From Brevibacterium sp. HMSC07C04 (GTDB lineage Bacteria > Actinomycetota > Actinomycetes > Actinomycetales > Brevibacteriaceae): a DNA stretch of 34,293 bases. A program made the position numbers and the translations under genes. Below, piece by piece: positions 23,371 through 31,657 of the stretch. The notes beneath the pieces were generated by a model. It searched no databases. It was not told the origin of the DNA and saw only the letters and a program-made list of their open reading frames with translations. Numbering within the stretch: the first letter of the stretch is position 1; the number at the start of each line of letters is the position of its first letter. The stretch covers positions 1 to 34,293 of the forward strand of contig NZ_KV823262.1 of NCBI RefSeq assembly GCF_001815905.1, read 5' to 3'.

Positions 23371-24774
23371 TCAGCGGTTGTAGTTGCCGACCATGGTCAT
23401 CACGTCAAGAGCCTTGTCGAGCTCTTCTTCCGTGATGGTGCCGTTCTCGACGTAGCCCAGGTCGATGGTTGCTTCCTTGACCGTCATCTTTTCGGCCACA
23501 GCGTGCTTGGCGATTGCCGCAGCTGCTTCGTAGCCGATGACCTTGTTCAGCGGGGTTACGATCGAAGGCGATGCTTCGGCGAGGAAGCGGGCGCGCTCTT
23601 CGTTGACCGTGAGACCGTCGATCATCTTTTCGGCCATGACGGTCGAGGTGTTGGCCATCAGGCGAATGGATTCCAGCAGGTTCGCAGCCATGACCGGGAT
23701 GCCGACGTTGAGTTCGAAGGCGCCGTTGGTCGAGGACAGCGAAATGGTGGTGTCGTTGCCGATGACCTGAGCCGAAACCATGATTGCTGCTTCGCAGATG
23801 ACCGGGTTGACCTTGCCGGGCATGATCGACGAACCGGGCTGGAGGTCCGGAATGTGGATTTCGCCCAGGCCCGTGTTGGGGCCCGAACCCATCCAGCGCA
23901 GGTCGTTGTTGATCTTCATGTAGCTGTAGGCGATGGTGCGCAGCTGGCCGGAGACTTCCACGAGGCCGTCGCGGTTGGCCTGTGCTTCGAAGTGGTTGCG
24001 GGCTTCCGTAATCGGCAGGTCGGTCTGTTCTGCCAGCAGTTCGATGACGCGCTTGGAGAAGCCATCGGGTGTGTTGATGCCGGTGCCGGTGGCGGTGCCG
24101 CCCTGCGGGACTTCGGCTACACGGGGGAGCGAGGCTTCGATGCGCTCAATGCCGATGCGCACTTGTGCTGCATAGCCGGAGAATTCCTGGCCGAGCGTGA
24201 CAGGGGTTGCGTCCATCAGGTGGGTGCGGCCGGCCTTGACGACGTCCTTCCAGGCTTCGGCCTTCTTTTCCAGGGATTCAGCCAGTGTGCGCATAGCCGG
24301 GATGAGGTCGTTGACCAGTGCGCCGGTGACGGCCACGTGTACCGAGGTGGGGAAGACGTCGTTGGAGGACTGGGAGGCGTTCACGTGGTCGTTGGGATGG
24401 ACCTCGATGCCCTTGTCCTTGAGGATTCCGGTGGCGATGGTTGCCAGGACCTCGTTTGTGTTCATGTTCGACGAGGTGCCTGAACCGGTCTGGAACACGT
24501 CGATGGGGTATTCGCCGTTGTGCTTGCCGGCGATGACTTGGTCCGCCGCCTGGGCGATGGCTTCAGCGCGGTCGGCGTCGAGAACGCCGAGTTCCCGGTT
24601 GGCGCGCGCTGCAGCCTTCTTCACCTGGCCAAGAGCGGCGATGTGTGCATTTTCGAGGGTCTTGCCCGAAATGGGGAAGTTCTCGACGGCGCGCTGGGTC
24701 TGCGCGGCGTAAAGGGCGTCCTTGGGGACTTTGACTTCGCCCATGGTGTCGTGTTCGATGCGGAATTCTGTCAC
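23371..24774 (-). CDS. fumC: Class II fumarate hydratase
   Basis: The 467-residue enzyme interconverts fumarate and malate in the TCA cycle without an iron-sulfur cluster. The N-terminus reads [19 protein letters not shown], typical of FumC. The substrate-site region [13 protein letters not shown], the [11 protein letters not shown] segment and the superfamily signature [11 protein letters not shown] (about residues 315-325) are intact, and the C-terminal helical domain is complete. The GTG start overlaps the stop of the carbonic anhydrase gene by 4 nt, so it is the last gene of the glpX-carbonic anhydrase-fumC operon. Confidence 0.96.
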   Translation of the reverse strand: MTEFRIEHDTMGEVKVPKDALYAAQTQRAVENFPISGKTLENAHIAALGQVKKAAARANRELGVLDADRAEAIAQAADQVIAGKHNGEYPIDVFQTGSGTSSNMNTNEVLATIATGILKDKGIEVHPNDHVNASQSSNDVFPTSVHVAVTGALVNDLIPAMRTLAESLEKKAEAWKDVVKAGRTHLMDATPVTLGQEFSGYAAQVRIGIERIEASLPRVAEVPQGGTATGTGINTPDGFSKRVIELLAEQTDLPITEARNHFEAQANRDGLVEVSGQLRTIAYSYMKINNDLRWMGSGPNTGLGEIHIPDLQPGSSIMPGKVNPVICEAAIMVSAQVIGNDTTISLSSTNGAFELNVGIPVMAANLLESIRLMANTSTVMAEKMIDGLTVNEERARFLAEASPSIVTPLNKVIGYEAAAAIAKHAVAEKMTVKEATIDLGYVENGTITEEELDKALDVMTMVGNYNR

Positions 24775-25424
24775 TGTGCTGCCTCCGTGAGTTCCTTTTC
24801 CGTGGCCGCTTCGCCGCCGATCTGGGCGACGATCTTGGCGCGGCCGTCTTTGAGCTTGTAGGTCATGCCGACGATCATGAGCTGGCCGGAGTCGACCAGC
24901 TCTTTGAGGATCTGAGAGCGTTCGTACAGCAGGTGCACCGTGTCGACGGTATTCTGGTGTACAGCGCCGCCGATGTCATCAAAGCCGTCGCGACGAGCGT
25001 GGATGACGGTCGGCAGGAGTCGTGAGACGACGTCGTAGACGAATCCGTTGGGCGTTTCACCGGTTTCGAGGGATTCGACTGCGGCGGTCACAGCACCGCA
25101 GCTGTCGTGGCCCAGCACGATCAGCAGCGGCGTGCCGAGGTTGGACGCACCGTATTCAAGGCTGCCGATGGTGACCGCGTCCGTGACCTGGCCGGCGGTG
25201 CGGACGACGAACATTTCGCCAAGACCGACGTCGAAGATCATTTCCGCGGCAACGCGCGAATCGGCACAGCCGAACAGTGTTGCGTAGGGGTGCTGGTGGT
25301 CGGTCAGCGTGCTGCGGTGCTTGGAGTTCTGGTTGGGATGTGACGGGGTGTCGGCAACAAATCGCTTGTTGCCCTCCATCAGGTGGTTGAGCGCCTGCTG
25401 CGGCGTCAGATTGCGTGCCGGCAT
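24771..25424 (-). CDS. Beta-class carbonic anhydrase
   Basis: The 217-residue enzyme interconverts CO2 and bicarbonate. Zinc-site residues are Cys53, Asp55 and Arg57 in GCADSR, and His106 and Cys109 in GHDSCGAV. The RTAGQ loop after the first motif and the [15 protein letters not shown] helix also fit the beta family. Genes overlap on both sides: 1 nt with glpX and 4 nt with fumC. Bicarbonate produced here could feed the biotin carboxylase encoded elsewhere in the window or anaplerotic carboxylation; this link is inference. The ATG at 25424 follows the overlapping glpX stop. Confidence 0.93.
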   Translation of the reverse strand: MPARNLTPQQALNHLMEGNKRFVADTPSHPNQNSKHRSTLTDHQHPYATLFGCADSRVAAEMIFDVGLGEMFVVRTAGQVTDAVTIGSLEYGASNLGTPLLIVLGHDSCGAVTAAVESLETGETPNGFVYDVVSRLLPTVIHARRDGFDDIGGAVHQNTVDTVHLLYERSQILKELVDSGQLMIVGMTYKLKDGRAKIVAQIGGEAATEKELTEAAQ

Positions 25425-26554
25425 CAGACCAGACCTCGCGCAGCAGCTTCCTTTGCCGCTTCTTCGTAGGAGTGGGTCTTCTCCAGAAGGTGCTCGGCCA
25501 TGACGGTGCGGACCGTGCCGGACTTCGAGCGCATGACGAGTGATTCGGTGACGACGCGCTTGCCTTCGTAGCGCAGTCCGCCCAGGAGGTCGCCGCCGGT
25601 GATGCCCGTGGCGACGAAGTATGTGTTGTCTCCGGTCACGAGGTCGTCAGTGCTGAGCACCGCGTCGACGTCGAGACCCGCGTCGATCGCACCCTGGCGT
25701 TCCGCGTCGTCCTGTGGCCACAGGCGACCCTGGATGACGCCGCCGAGGGCCTTGATAGCGCAGGCCGAGATGATGCCTTCGGGGGTTCCGCCGATGCCCA
25801 TGAGCATGTCGATTCCGGTGCCGGGGCGGCAGGCAGCGATAGAGCCCGCGACGTCGCCGTCGGAGATGAGCTTGACGCGCGCGCCGGCGTCGCGGACCTG
25901 CTGGATGAGGTCTTTGTGGCGGGGACGGTCGAGGACGACGACCGTGACGGAGGACGGGTTGCCGGGGTTGCCCTTGGCCTTGGCGACGCGGCGGATGTTT
26001 TCGTCCACGGGCAGGCGAAGGTCAACGTAGTCCGCCGCCTGGGGGCCGACGACGAGCTTTTCCATGTAGAAGACAGCCGAAGGGTCGTACATGGAGCCGT
26101 CTTCAGAGACCGCCATGACGGAAATGGCGTTGGGCATGCCCTTGGCGGTCAGCGTGGTGCCGTCGATGGGGTCGACTGCGACATCGCACAGAGCACCGTC
26201 GCCGTTGCCGACTGCTTCGCCGTTGTACAGCATGGGGGCTTCGTCTTTTTCGCCTTCGCCGATCACCACGGTGCCGTTCATGGTGACGGTCGAGATGACA
26301 TTGCGCATGGCGGCAACTGCGGCGCCGTCGGCGGCCAGTTTGTCGCCGCGGCCCACCCAGGGAGCGGCGGCTATTGCGGCGGCTTCTGTAACGCGGACGA
26401 GTTCGAGGGCGAGGTTGCGGTCGGGTTCGCCGGCATGCGTGCGCAGACGCTGCGTCCATTCATCGGTGACGGCCTGGGGCTGGGCAGAAGCCCGTCCGCC
26501 GTTGTGGTGGCCTTTGACAGTCGGGTTTTCTGCCGGTGTTTCGCTGGTGCTCAT
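25424..26554 (-). CDS. glpX: Class II fructose-1,6-bisphosphatase
   Basis: The 376-residue enzyme hydrolyses fructose 1,6-bisphosphate to fructose 6-phosphate in gluconeogenesis. After a variable N-terminus of about 35 residues come [20 protein letters not shown], the metal-site segment [18 protein letters not shown], the signature [12 protein letters not shown], and [18 protein letters not shown], all characteristic of GlpX. The start is placed at 26554: a CACAAT -10 element ends 8 nt upstream, and the in-frame extension to 26641 would run through the divergent promoter region. It is the first gene of a three-gene operon with carbonic anhydrase and fumC. In M. tuberculosis the same pair is Rv1099c/Rv1098c. 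Confidence 0.95.
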   Translation of the reverse strand: MSTSETPAENPTVKGHHNGGRASAQPQAVTDEWTQRLRTHAGEPDRNLALELVRVTEAAAIAAAPWVGRGDKLAADGAAVAAMRNVISTVTMNGTVVIGEGEKDEAPMLYNGEAVGNGDGALCDVAVDPIDGTTLTAKGMPNAISVMAVSEDGSMYDPSAVFYMEKLVVGPQAADYVDLRLPVDENIRRVAKAKGNPGNPSSVTVVVLDRPRHKDLIQQVRDAGARVKLISDGDVAGSIAACRPGTGIDMLMGIGGTPEGIISACAIKALGGVIQGRLWPQDDAERQGAIDAGLDVDAVLSTDDLVTGDNTYFVATGITGGDLLGGLRYEGKRVVTESLVMRSKSGTVRTVMAEHLLEKTHSYEEAAKEAAARGLV

Positions 26555-26561
26555 AGTCCTT

Positions 26562-26567
26562 ATTGTG
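26562..26567 (-). promoter_or_regulatory. -10 element of the glpX operon
   Basis: CACAAT on the minus strand ends 8 nt before the glpX ATG, giving a leaderless or nearly leaderless transcript. It faces the divergent GACAAT element of the DUF4245 gene, 70 nt away. Confidence 0.45.
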
Positions 26568-26636
26568 CCACCCGGCTGTGACACAGCGAACTCAGATGGG
26601 CCAAGGGGTGGGTGTGCGTTTGCGTTTGCGCTCAGA

Positions 26637-26642
26637 GACAAT
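26637..26642 (+). promoter_or_regulatory. -10 element of the DUF4245 gene
   Basis: GACAAT ends 8 nt before the GTG at 26650. A GGGGG run lies between them but too close to the start to be a good ribosome-binding site. Confidence 0.45.
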
Positions 26643-26649
26643 AGGGGGC

Positions 26650-27219
26650 GTGTCTGAGAAGAAGCCCGTTCCCGGTTCGCGGGAAGAAATGCGCCAGATC
26701 CGCCTGACGTCGAACTGGGTCAATATGATCATTGCCCTGCTCGTCTGCTTCGGCGTGGTGTTCGTTGTTTTTATGCTCGTTCCGCAGCCGAAGGGCGATC
26801 CCACGCGCAGCGTTGATGTTGCCTCGATCGGCCAGGCTGCCGAGGATCACGCGGGCTTCGATCTCTACACACCGCAGCTGCTTGAGGACTGGAACGCCAA
26901 TGACGCCCACTTCACCAAGATGGGCCACCCCGAGGCGGACACGTGGTACGTGTCGATGGTCGGCCCCCAGGACCAGTGGGTTTCTGTTCGCCAGTCTGAG
27001 GGCGACGATGATTGGCTCGCCTCCGTTGTTGACGGCGCTGTCGAACGCGGAAAGTCGGACATCGATGGGGTGACGTTCACCGAATACGAATCGAAGGACC
27101 TCACCCAGCAGGCGCTGGTGGGCAAGATTGCCGGAACAACGGTCGTGTTCAAGGGCTCAGCCCGGTGGGAGAGCTACCACGAATACGCGAAGCAGGCCGT
27201 CGAACAGCTGAACGGCTGA
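26650..27219 (+). CDS. DUF4245 membrane-anchored protein
   Basis: The 189-residue protein has a short cytosolic N-terminus, one membrane helix at about residues 24-43 ([20 protein letters not shown]), and an extracytoplasmic alpha/beta domain. That domain has the family pattern [36 protein letters not shown] and [20 protein letters not shown]. The orthologue in M. tuberculosis is Rv1100, which is likewise divergent from glpX. Function is unknown. The start at 26650 gives the normal family N-terminus; the ORF stays open to 26563 but that part would overlap the glpX promoter. Confidence 0.88.
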   Translation: MSEKKPVPGSREEMRQIRLTSNWVNMIIALLVCFGVVFVVFMLVPQPKGDPTRSVDVASIGQAAEDHAGFDLYTPQLLEDWNANDAHFTKMGHPEADTWYVSMVGPQDQWVSVRQSEGDDDWLASVVDGAVERGKSDIDGVTFTEYESKDLTQQALVGKIAGTTVVFKGSARWESYHEYAKQAVEQLNG

Positions 27220-27268
27220 GTGCTTCTTTCACTGGCTCTGCTCCAGCGCGGCTGCTGAACGCCGTTGA

Positions 27269-27283
27269 GCGGTCGGAAACCGC
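27269..27283. terminator. Weak hairpin between DUF4245 gene and xseB
   Basis: GCGGT and ACCGC form a 5-bp stem with the loop CGGAA in the 81-nt gap between convergent genes. It is much weaker than the other terminators in this window and may be incidental. Confidence 0.25.
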
Positions 27284-27300
27284 CGCTGAAGCTGCAGCCC

Positions 27301-27558
27301 TTATTCAGCGGACTCCGTCTTGTTTTCGCGCTTGGCCTGAGCCTCGTTGAGGGTTTCGCGGGCACCGTCGAGCCATGCTTGGCACCGGTCGGCGAGTTCT
27401 TCTCCGCGCTGCCACAGGCGCAGTGATTCTTCCAGCGGCAGGTTGCCGCCTTCGAGTGTGCGCACGACAGTGACGAGTTCGTCGCGCGCCTGTTCGTAGC
27501 TCATGTTCTGCGCATCCGACGGTGCAGCGGTGCTCTCGGGCATGGTGTTCTCAGTCAT
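27301..27558 (-). CDS. xseB: Exodeoxyribonuclease VII small subunit
   Basis: The 85-residue subunit binds XseA to form exonuclease VII, which degrades single-stranded DNA from both ends. The conserved core is MSYEQARDELVTVVRTLEGGNLPLEESLRLWQRGEELADRC, a two-helix hairpin typical of XseB, followed by a charged tail. The ATG at 27558 lies inside the 3' end of xseA (8-nt overlap) and is preceded by GGAAGG at a suitable distance; a longer in-frame reading from 27633 is not needed. Coupling with xseA fits their obligate complex. Confidence 0.93.
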   Translation of the reverse strand: MTENTMPESTAAPSDAQNMSYEQARDELVTVVRTLEGGNLPLEESLRLWQRGEELADRCQAWLDGARETLNEAQAKRENKTESAE

Positions 27559-28873
27559 GTGAATCTGTTCCTTCCGTGGGGCGTCCGGGGCCGTCGGTGT
27601 TGGTGATTTCAGTGACGTCGGCGGTGAAGACACCGCGCTCGACTGTGATGGTCAGGTGATCGCCGGGTGCAAGTGTTTCCGCAGAGCGCACGGCGGTTCC
27701 GTCAGCGCTCTGCACCACGGCGTAGCCGCGAGCCAGAGTGTTCAGCGGCGACAGCGAGCGAACCTGGGTGCGCAGGTGCTGGACTTCCGCCAAGCCGGAC
27801 TGCACTGCTGCATTGCCCAGCTGCCAGGCGCGTTCGCGCCAGTTTTCGACATCCTGTTGGCGTGAGGTGATCATCTGCTGCGGTTCAGCGAGCACGGGCC
27901 TTGAGCGCACGGATTCCAGTGCTGTGAGTTCCTGAGCGATGAACCTTTCCAGTGCTCCGTCCAGCTGGGCGCGCGCCTGGAGGATCTTCATGTTTTCTTC
28001 GTGGACGTCCGGCACGATTCTCTTGGCAGCGTCGGTCGGCGTGGATGCGCGCAGGTCCGCGACTTCATCGAGGATGGGGTTGTCGGCTTCGTGCCCGATG
28101 GCTGACACCACGGGGGTGGTGGCATCAGAGACCGCGCGGATGAGCGTTTCGTTGGAAAACGGCAGGAGGTCTTCCATGCTTCCGCCGCCGCGGGCGATGA
28201 CGATGACGTCGATAGTGGGGTCGCTGTCGAGTTCGCGCAGTGCGCTGATGATCTGGCCGACCGCGGTTGTTCCCTGCACCGCTGTGTTGCGCACTTCGAA
28301 CTGCACGGCCGGCCAGCGCAGGGTGGCGTTGCGCAGGACGTCCTTTTCTGCATCTGAGTTCCGTCCGGTGATGAGCCCGATTCTGCCGGGCAGGAACGGC
28401 AGCGGCTTTTTGGCGGCCGGGTCGAAAAGGCCTTCCGCTGCCAGTTGACGGCGCAGGCGTTCCAACCGGGCGAGAAGTTCACCAAGACCCACCGGACGGA
28501 TGTCGCGAGCGCGCATGGACAGGCGTCCGGCTTTGCCCCAGAAGTCGGCTTTGAGCTGCACGACAATATGGGAGCCTTCTTCGATGGGAGATTCGAGCCT
28601 TTCGAGGACGTCGTTGAAGACCTGCACGGGCAGCGACATTTCTTCGTTGAGGTCGCGCAGCGTGAAGTAGCTGACGCGGCCGCGCCGGTTGAACTGGATG
28701 ACCTGCCCTTCGACCCACACGGTGGACATGCGGTCGATGTATTCCTTCATTTTGCGTGACAGAAGAGCAAGGGGCCACGGGTTGTCCGCGGTGGTGTCGC
28801 CTGCCATTTCGGGCAGCGGACGCGGGGTGTCTGCGCCGAGAGTTCCCGGGGTTCCGCTGATGCGCTGTGCCAC
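27551..28873 (-). CDS. xseA: Exodeoxyribonuclease VII large subunit
   Basis: The 440-residue catalytic subunit has an N-terminal OB-fold for single-stranded DNA (VWVEGQVIQFNRRGRVSYFTLRD). The catalytic core includes GLITGRNSDAEKDVLRNATLRWP and VIVIARGGGSMEDLLPFSNE, a long coiled-coil region (about residues 270-350), and a C-terminal segment ending in the usual LARGYAVVQ domain. GTG 28873 is preferred because GGAG lies 5 nt upstream and TAGACT (28920-28915) is a plausible -10 element within the longer reading that starts at 28948. The next ATG (MAGDTTADNP) is a less likely alternative. It is divergent from ispH, as in M. tuberculosis. Confidence 0.93.
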   Translation of the reverse strand: MAQRISGTPGTLGADTPRPLPEMAGDTTADNPWPLALLSRKMKEYIDRMSTVWVEGQVIQFNRRGRVSYFTLRDLNEEMSLPVQVFNDVLERLESPIEEGSHIVVQLKADFWGKAGRLSMRARDIRPVGLGELLARLERLRRQLAAEGLFDPAAKKPLPFLPGRIGLITGRNSDAEKDVLRNATLRWPAVQFEVRNTAVQGTTAVGQIISALRELDSDPTIDVIVIARGGGSMEDLLPFSNETLIRAVSDATTPVVSAIGHEADNPILDEVADLRASTPTDAAKRIVPDVHEENMKILQARAQLDGALERFIAQELTALESVRSRPVLAEPQQMITSRQQDVENWRERAWQLGNAAVQSGLAEVQHLRTQVRSLSPLNTLARGYAVVQSADGTAVRSAETLAPGDHLTITVERGVFTADVTEITNTDGPGRPTEGTDSHD

Positions 28874-28914
28874 GCCGTCTCCGCTTCTGTTGTCGTCGCT
28901 TGGGGTTGTCGGGA

Positions 28915-28920
28915 AGTCTA
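28915..28920 (-). promoter_or_regulatory. Candidate -10 element of xseAB
   Basis: TAGACT on the minus strand would give a leader of about 35 nt containing the GGAG site before GTG 28873. Its presence argues against the upstream start at 28948. Confidence 0.4.
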
Positions 28921-28959
28921 GCGTCCGGTGCTGACACCGAATTCTCATAGGCGCTTTCT

Positions 28960-28965
28960 TACAAT
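28960..28965 (+). promoter_or_regulatory. -10 element giving a leaderless start (ispH)
   Basis: TACAAT ends 7 nt before the GTG at 28972. GGTGGT lies between them but abuts the start codon, so initiation on a leaderless mRNA is likely. Confidence 0.55.
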
Positions 28966-28971
28966 GGTGGT

Positions 28972-30048
28972 GTGAGTACTGTGAGCGTTCCTATGCCGGC
29001 CATGCCTCGTGTGCGCAAAGAGCCGAGTGAAATTCGACAGCCCGAGGGCGCTAAGCAGGTTCTGCTGGCGGCTCCCCGCGGTTATTGTGCGGGCGTTGAT
29101 CGTGCTGTGATCGCCGTTGAACGTGCCCTTGAACACTACGGTGAGCCCGTTTATGTTCGTAAGGAGATCGTCCACAACCGCCATGTTGTTGAGACTCTCA
29201 CCGAGCGCGGCGCGATCTTCGTTGATTCCGCCAATGATGTTCCCGAAGGCAAGCGCGTGGTGTTCTCTGCCCACGGTGTTTCTCCGGAGGTGCACGCCAA
29301 GGCGGCTGCGCGCAATCTGGAAACGATTGACGCCACCTGCCCTCTGGTGACCAAGGTGCACCGCGAAGCCATTCGCTTTGCCAAAGAGGGGTACCTGATC
29401 GTGCTTGTGGGCCACGAAGGCCACGAAGAGGTCGAGGGCACGATGGGGGAAGCGCCCGACGATATTGTTCTCGTGCAGAACCCAGATGAAGCCCGCGCGG
29501 TCGATCTGGGTGATCCCGAGAAGCTCATTTGGATTTCGCAGACCACTCTGTCGGTCGACGAAACAATGGAAACGGTCGATATTCTGCGCGAGCGCTACCC
29601 GCAGTTGCAGGACCCGCCGAGTGACGACATCTGCTATGCCACGCAGAACCGTCAGGTTGCGGTGAAGAAGATCGCACCCCAGGCGGATTTGGTGATTGTT
29701 GTGGGTTCGGCGAATTCGTCGAATTCAGTGCGTCTTGTCGAAGTTGCGCTGGAAGCCGGAGCGAAGGCCGCACACCGGGTGGACTTCGCCCGTGAGGTCG
29801 ACGAAGAGTGGTTCCACGGTGTCGCCACCGTCGGTGTGACAAGCGGTGCTTCTGTCCCGGAGATTCTGGTGCAGGGTGTGCTCAAGCTGCTGGCCGAGTA
29901 CGGCTACACGGATGTTGAAGAAGTGCAGACCGCCACTGAGGATCTGATGTTTTCGCTGCCGCGCGAACTGCGCAAGGACCTCAAGGCCGCTGGCCACAAG
30001 ACGTCGAACAAGAAGGACGGCGCGGACCGCGAACACGACCTGCGCTGA
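28972..30048 (+). CDS. ispH: 4-hydroxy-3-methylbut-2-enyl diphosphate reductase
   Basis: IspH (LytB) performs the last step of the MEP isoprenoid pathway, reducing HMBPP to IPP and DMAPP with a [4Fe-4S] cluster. The three cluster cysteines are at residues 39 ([10 protein letters not shown]), 123 (DATCPLV) and 221 ([10 protein letters not shown]). The catalytic His/Glu pair is at 151 and 153 in [14 protein letters not shown], equivalent to E. coli His124 and Glu126. The length of 358 includes a family-variable N-terminal extension of about 28 residues and a basic, Lys-rich tail. It supplies the substrates for the UppS enzyme encoded about 6 kb upstream. It is convergent with rmuC. Confidence 0.96.
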   Translation: MSTVSVPMPAMPRVRKEPSEIRQPEGAKQVLLAAPRGYCAGVDRAVIAVERALEHYGEPVYVRKEIVHNRHVVETLTERGAIFVDSANDVPEGKRVVFSAHGVSPEVHAKAAARNLETIDATCPLVTKVHREAIRFAKEGYLIVLVGHEGHEEVEGTMGEAPDDIVLVQNPDEARAVDLGDPEKLIWISQTTLSVDETMETVDILRERYPQLQDPPSDDICYATQNRQVAVKKIAPQADLVIVVGSANSSNSVRLVEVALEAGAKAAHRVDFAREVDEEWFHGVATVGVTSGASVPEILVQGVLKLLAEYGYTDVEEVQTATEDLMFSLPRELRKDLKAAGHKTSNKKDGADREHDLR

Positions 30049-30076
30049 CCTTTCTTAACCCTCACACAGCCTGCCG

Positions 30077-30111
30077 CTCAGCCGACCAGATCAGTGATCT
30101 GGCCGGCTGAG
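30077..30111. terminator. Terminator hairpin overlapping the rmuC 3' end
   Basis: CTCAGCCG (30077-30084) pairs with CGGCTGAG (30104-30111), and CCAGATC (30086-30092) with GATCTGG (30096-30102), separated by one mismatch and closed by the loop AGT. It lies after ispH and includes the last codons and stop of convergent rmuC. Confidence 0.75.
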
Positions 30112-31218
30112 TTCGTCTGCGCTGGGTTTGCGCACGGCGGCGTCGAGACCGGGGAGAGCATCGATGTCCTCGGTACTCAGGCCAGTGTGGGTGAACTTCC
30201 GTGCGGTCACCAGGAACCGGCTTTCAAAGGACCCGATGAACGTGTTGTAGTCGCCCACCGCCCGCTGCAGTGCGGTGCCGACCCGGGCTGCGTGACCGGC
30301 AAGGGTTCCCACGCGGTCGTAGAGTTCCCGACCCAACTGCAGGACTTCTTCTGCGGAGCTGCTGATGGCTTCGTGCCGCCAGCCCATGGCAGCGGTCTTC
30401 AGCAGCACAAGGAGGGTCGAAGGGGAGGCGATGACGACATTGCGCGACATTGCCTGTTCGATGAGCTGCGGGTAGGCGGCAGCTGCCTCGGACAGGAGAG
30501 AATCGCTGGGCACAAAGCAGACGACGAAGTCTGGGGAAGCGGCGAACTGCTTCCAGTACTCCTTTGACGCCAGTGAGTCGACGTGCCGCAGAAAAGCGCG
30601 TGCGTGTTCGTCTGCGGCTGACTTTCCGGTGTCTTCTGCACGCAGGCGTGCTGACAGTGGTGCTTTTGCATCGACGACGATGGTGCCGCCGTGGGGCAGG
30701 TTGATGACCATGTCGGGGCGGAGGGCGGAATCTGCTGTGGTGACGTTGACCTGAGTGTCGAAGTCGACGTGTGGGAGCATGCCCGCGTATTCGACGATCC
30801 TGCGCAGTTGAACTTCACCCCACGCACCGCGGGACGAGGTCGCGTTAAGCACCTGGCCCAGTCGTCCAGTGGATTCGCGTAGGTCTCGGTTCTGCTGGCT
30901 TAGGTGAGTGAGCTGTTCGCTTAGCCTGGTCATCTGCTCGATGCGCTGGCGCTCTGTTTCCGTGAGGTCTTCCTGCAGGCGGCGCACCCCGGCGGCTAGC
31001 GGGCCGACAGCGCCGGTGAGTTCGCCGGCAAGGCGCGCATCAGCCTCCAGCGCTTCGGAACGGTCAGTCAGAAGCTGCCGGGCTGTTTCTGCTTGAGCGA
31101 GCCTCGTGGACATTTCCGAGCGGGTGCGTGCTGATCCGAACAGGAAGCCGATAACAGCACCGAGCGCGAGGAAGACGATCGCTGCGGCGACGGCGGTGAT
31201 GAGTGCTGCTGTAGTCAT
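30091..31218 (-). CDS. rmuC: RmuC-family DNA recombination protein
   Basis: The 375-residue protein has an N-terminal membrane helix (about residues 5-27), a long coiled coil (about 35-110), and the RmuC nuclease-like domain. That domain contains RGAWGEVQLRRIVEYAGMLPHVDFD, then the PD-(D/E)xK-like core RPDMVINLPHGGTIVVDAKAPLSA and DFVVCFVPSDSLLSEAA. In E. coli RmuC limits inversion at short inverted repeats; here the role is inferred from homology. The start is uncertain: ATG 31218 gives a compact N-terminus but has GAGGG very close, and GTG 31233 lies 5 codons upstream. Confidence 0.9.
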   Translation of the reverse strand: MTTAALITAVAAAIVFLALGAVIGFLFGSARTRSEMSTRLAQAETARQLLTDRSEALEADARLAGELTGAVGPLAAGVRRLQEDLTETERQRIEQMTRLSEQLTHLSQQNRDLRESTGRLGQVLNATSSRGAWGEVQLRRIVEYAGMLPHVDFDTQVNVTTADSALRPDMVINLPHGGTIVVDAKAPLSARLRAEDTGKSAADEHARAFLRHVDSLASKEYWKQFAASPDFVVCFVPSDSLLSEAAAAYPQLIEQAMSRNVVIASPSTLLVLLKTAAMGWRHEAISSSAEEVLQLGRELYDRVGTLAGHAARVGTALQRAVGDYNTFIGSFESRFLVTARKFTHTGLSTEDIDALPGLDAAVRKPSADELSRPDH

Positions 31219-31319
31219 GCCCTCAGTGTGCACTGAGGCACTGACATAACCAGGGCAGCTGTTTTCGGATCGGATTCAATCCAAGGGAATAGTCAAAGGT
31301 TCAACTTTGTTTGGCGGGT

Positions 31320-31562
31320 ATGAAGTCTTTTGGATTCCTCAGCTTCGGGCATTACGCGCCGGGCAGTGACCTTGATGCCAAACAGATGCTCACTGACGCG
31401 GTTGATATTGCGCAGGGTGCTGACGAACTCGGTGTCAACGGCGCCTATTTCCGTGTTCACCACTTTGCGCCGCAGTCGGGTTCGCCCATGCCGCTGCTGG
31501 CGACGGTTGCGGCCAAGACGTGCAATATCGAAGTCGGCACCGGTGTCATCGACCTGCGTTAG
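31320..31562 (+). pseudogene. 5' fragment of a luciferase-like flavin-dependent oxidoreductase gene
   Basis: The 80 codons encode the first strand-helix units of a bacterial luciferase-like (LLM class) monooxygenase: FGFLSFGHY, then AVDIAQGADELGVNGAYFRVHHF, PMPLLATVAAKTCNIEVGTGVIDLR. Intact members have about 320-360 residues and the text usually continues after VIDxR with a Tyr-Glu motif. Here a TAG stop follows at once and the DNA after about 31560 has no further LLM coding in any frame. The 5' part is well preserved, so the break looks recent. It marks the edge of the accessory segment carrying sulP and merR. A full-length copy of the 3' part may lie beyond the window. Confidence 0.8.
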
Positions 31563-31579
31563 CGCATCTCATGGTTGTG

Positions 31580-31631
31580 ACGTTGGATAGCGGCTGCCGC
31601 CCGCGGCTGCGCCGCGGTTGCCCCCCAACGT
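31580..31631 (-). terminator. Large GC-rich imperfect hairpin after sulP
   Basis: ACGTTGG and CCAACGT close a structure whose inside contains CCGCGG repeats able to pair with each other. It sits 27 nt beyond the sulP stop and 18 nt beyond the broken oxidoreductase gene. It may terminate sulP transcription or be a remnant of the joining event; no T-run follows. Confidence 0.45.
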
Positions 31632-31657
31632 GACCGACTGGCCCACCCGAGCCCCTG

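Noticed and set aside
23149..24483. A 444-codon open frame antisense to fumC.
   Set aside because: It is a shadow of fumC in high-GC DNA; it also crosses the uppS end and a terminator hairpin and has no recognisable domain.
31576..31635. An integron attC-like site at the truncated oxidoreductase junction (GTTGGAT ... CCCCAAC).
   Set aside because: attC sites have AAC on the outer left and GTT on the outer right; here the order is reversed on both strands, and there is no integrase in the window.
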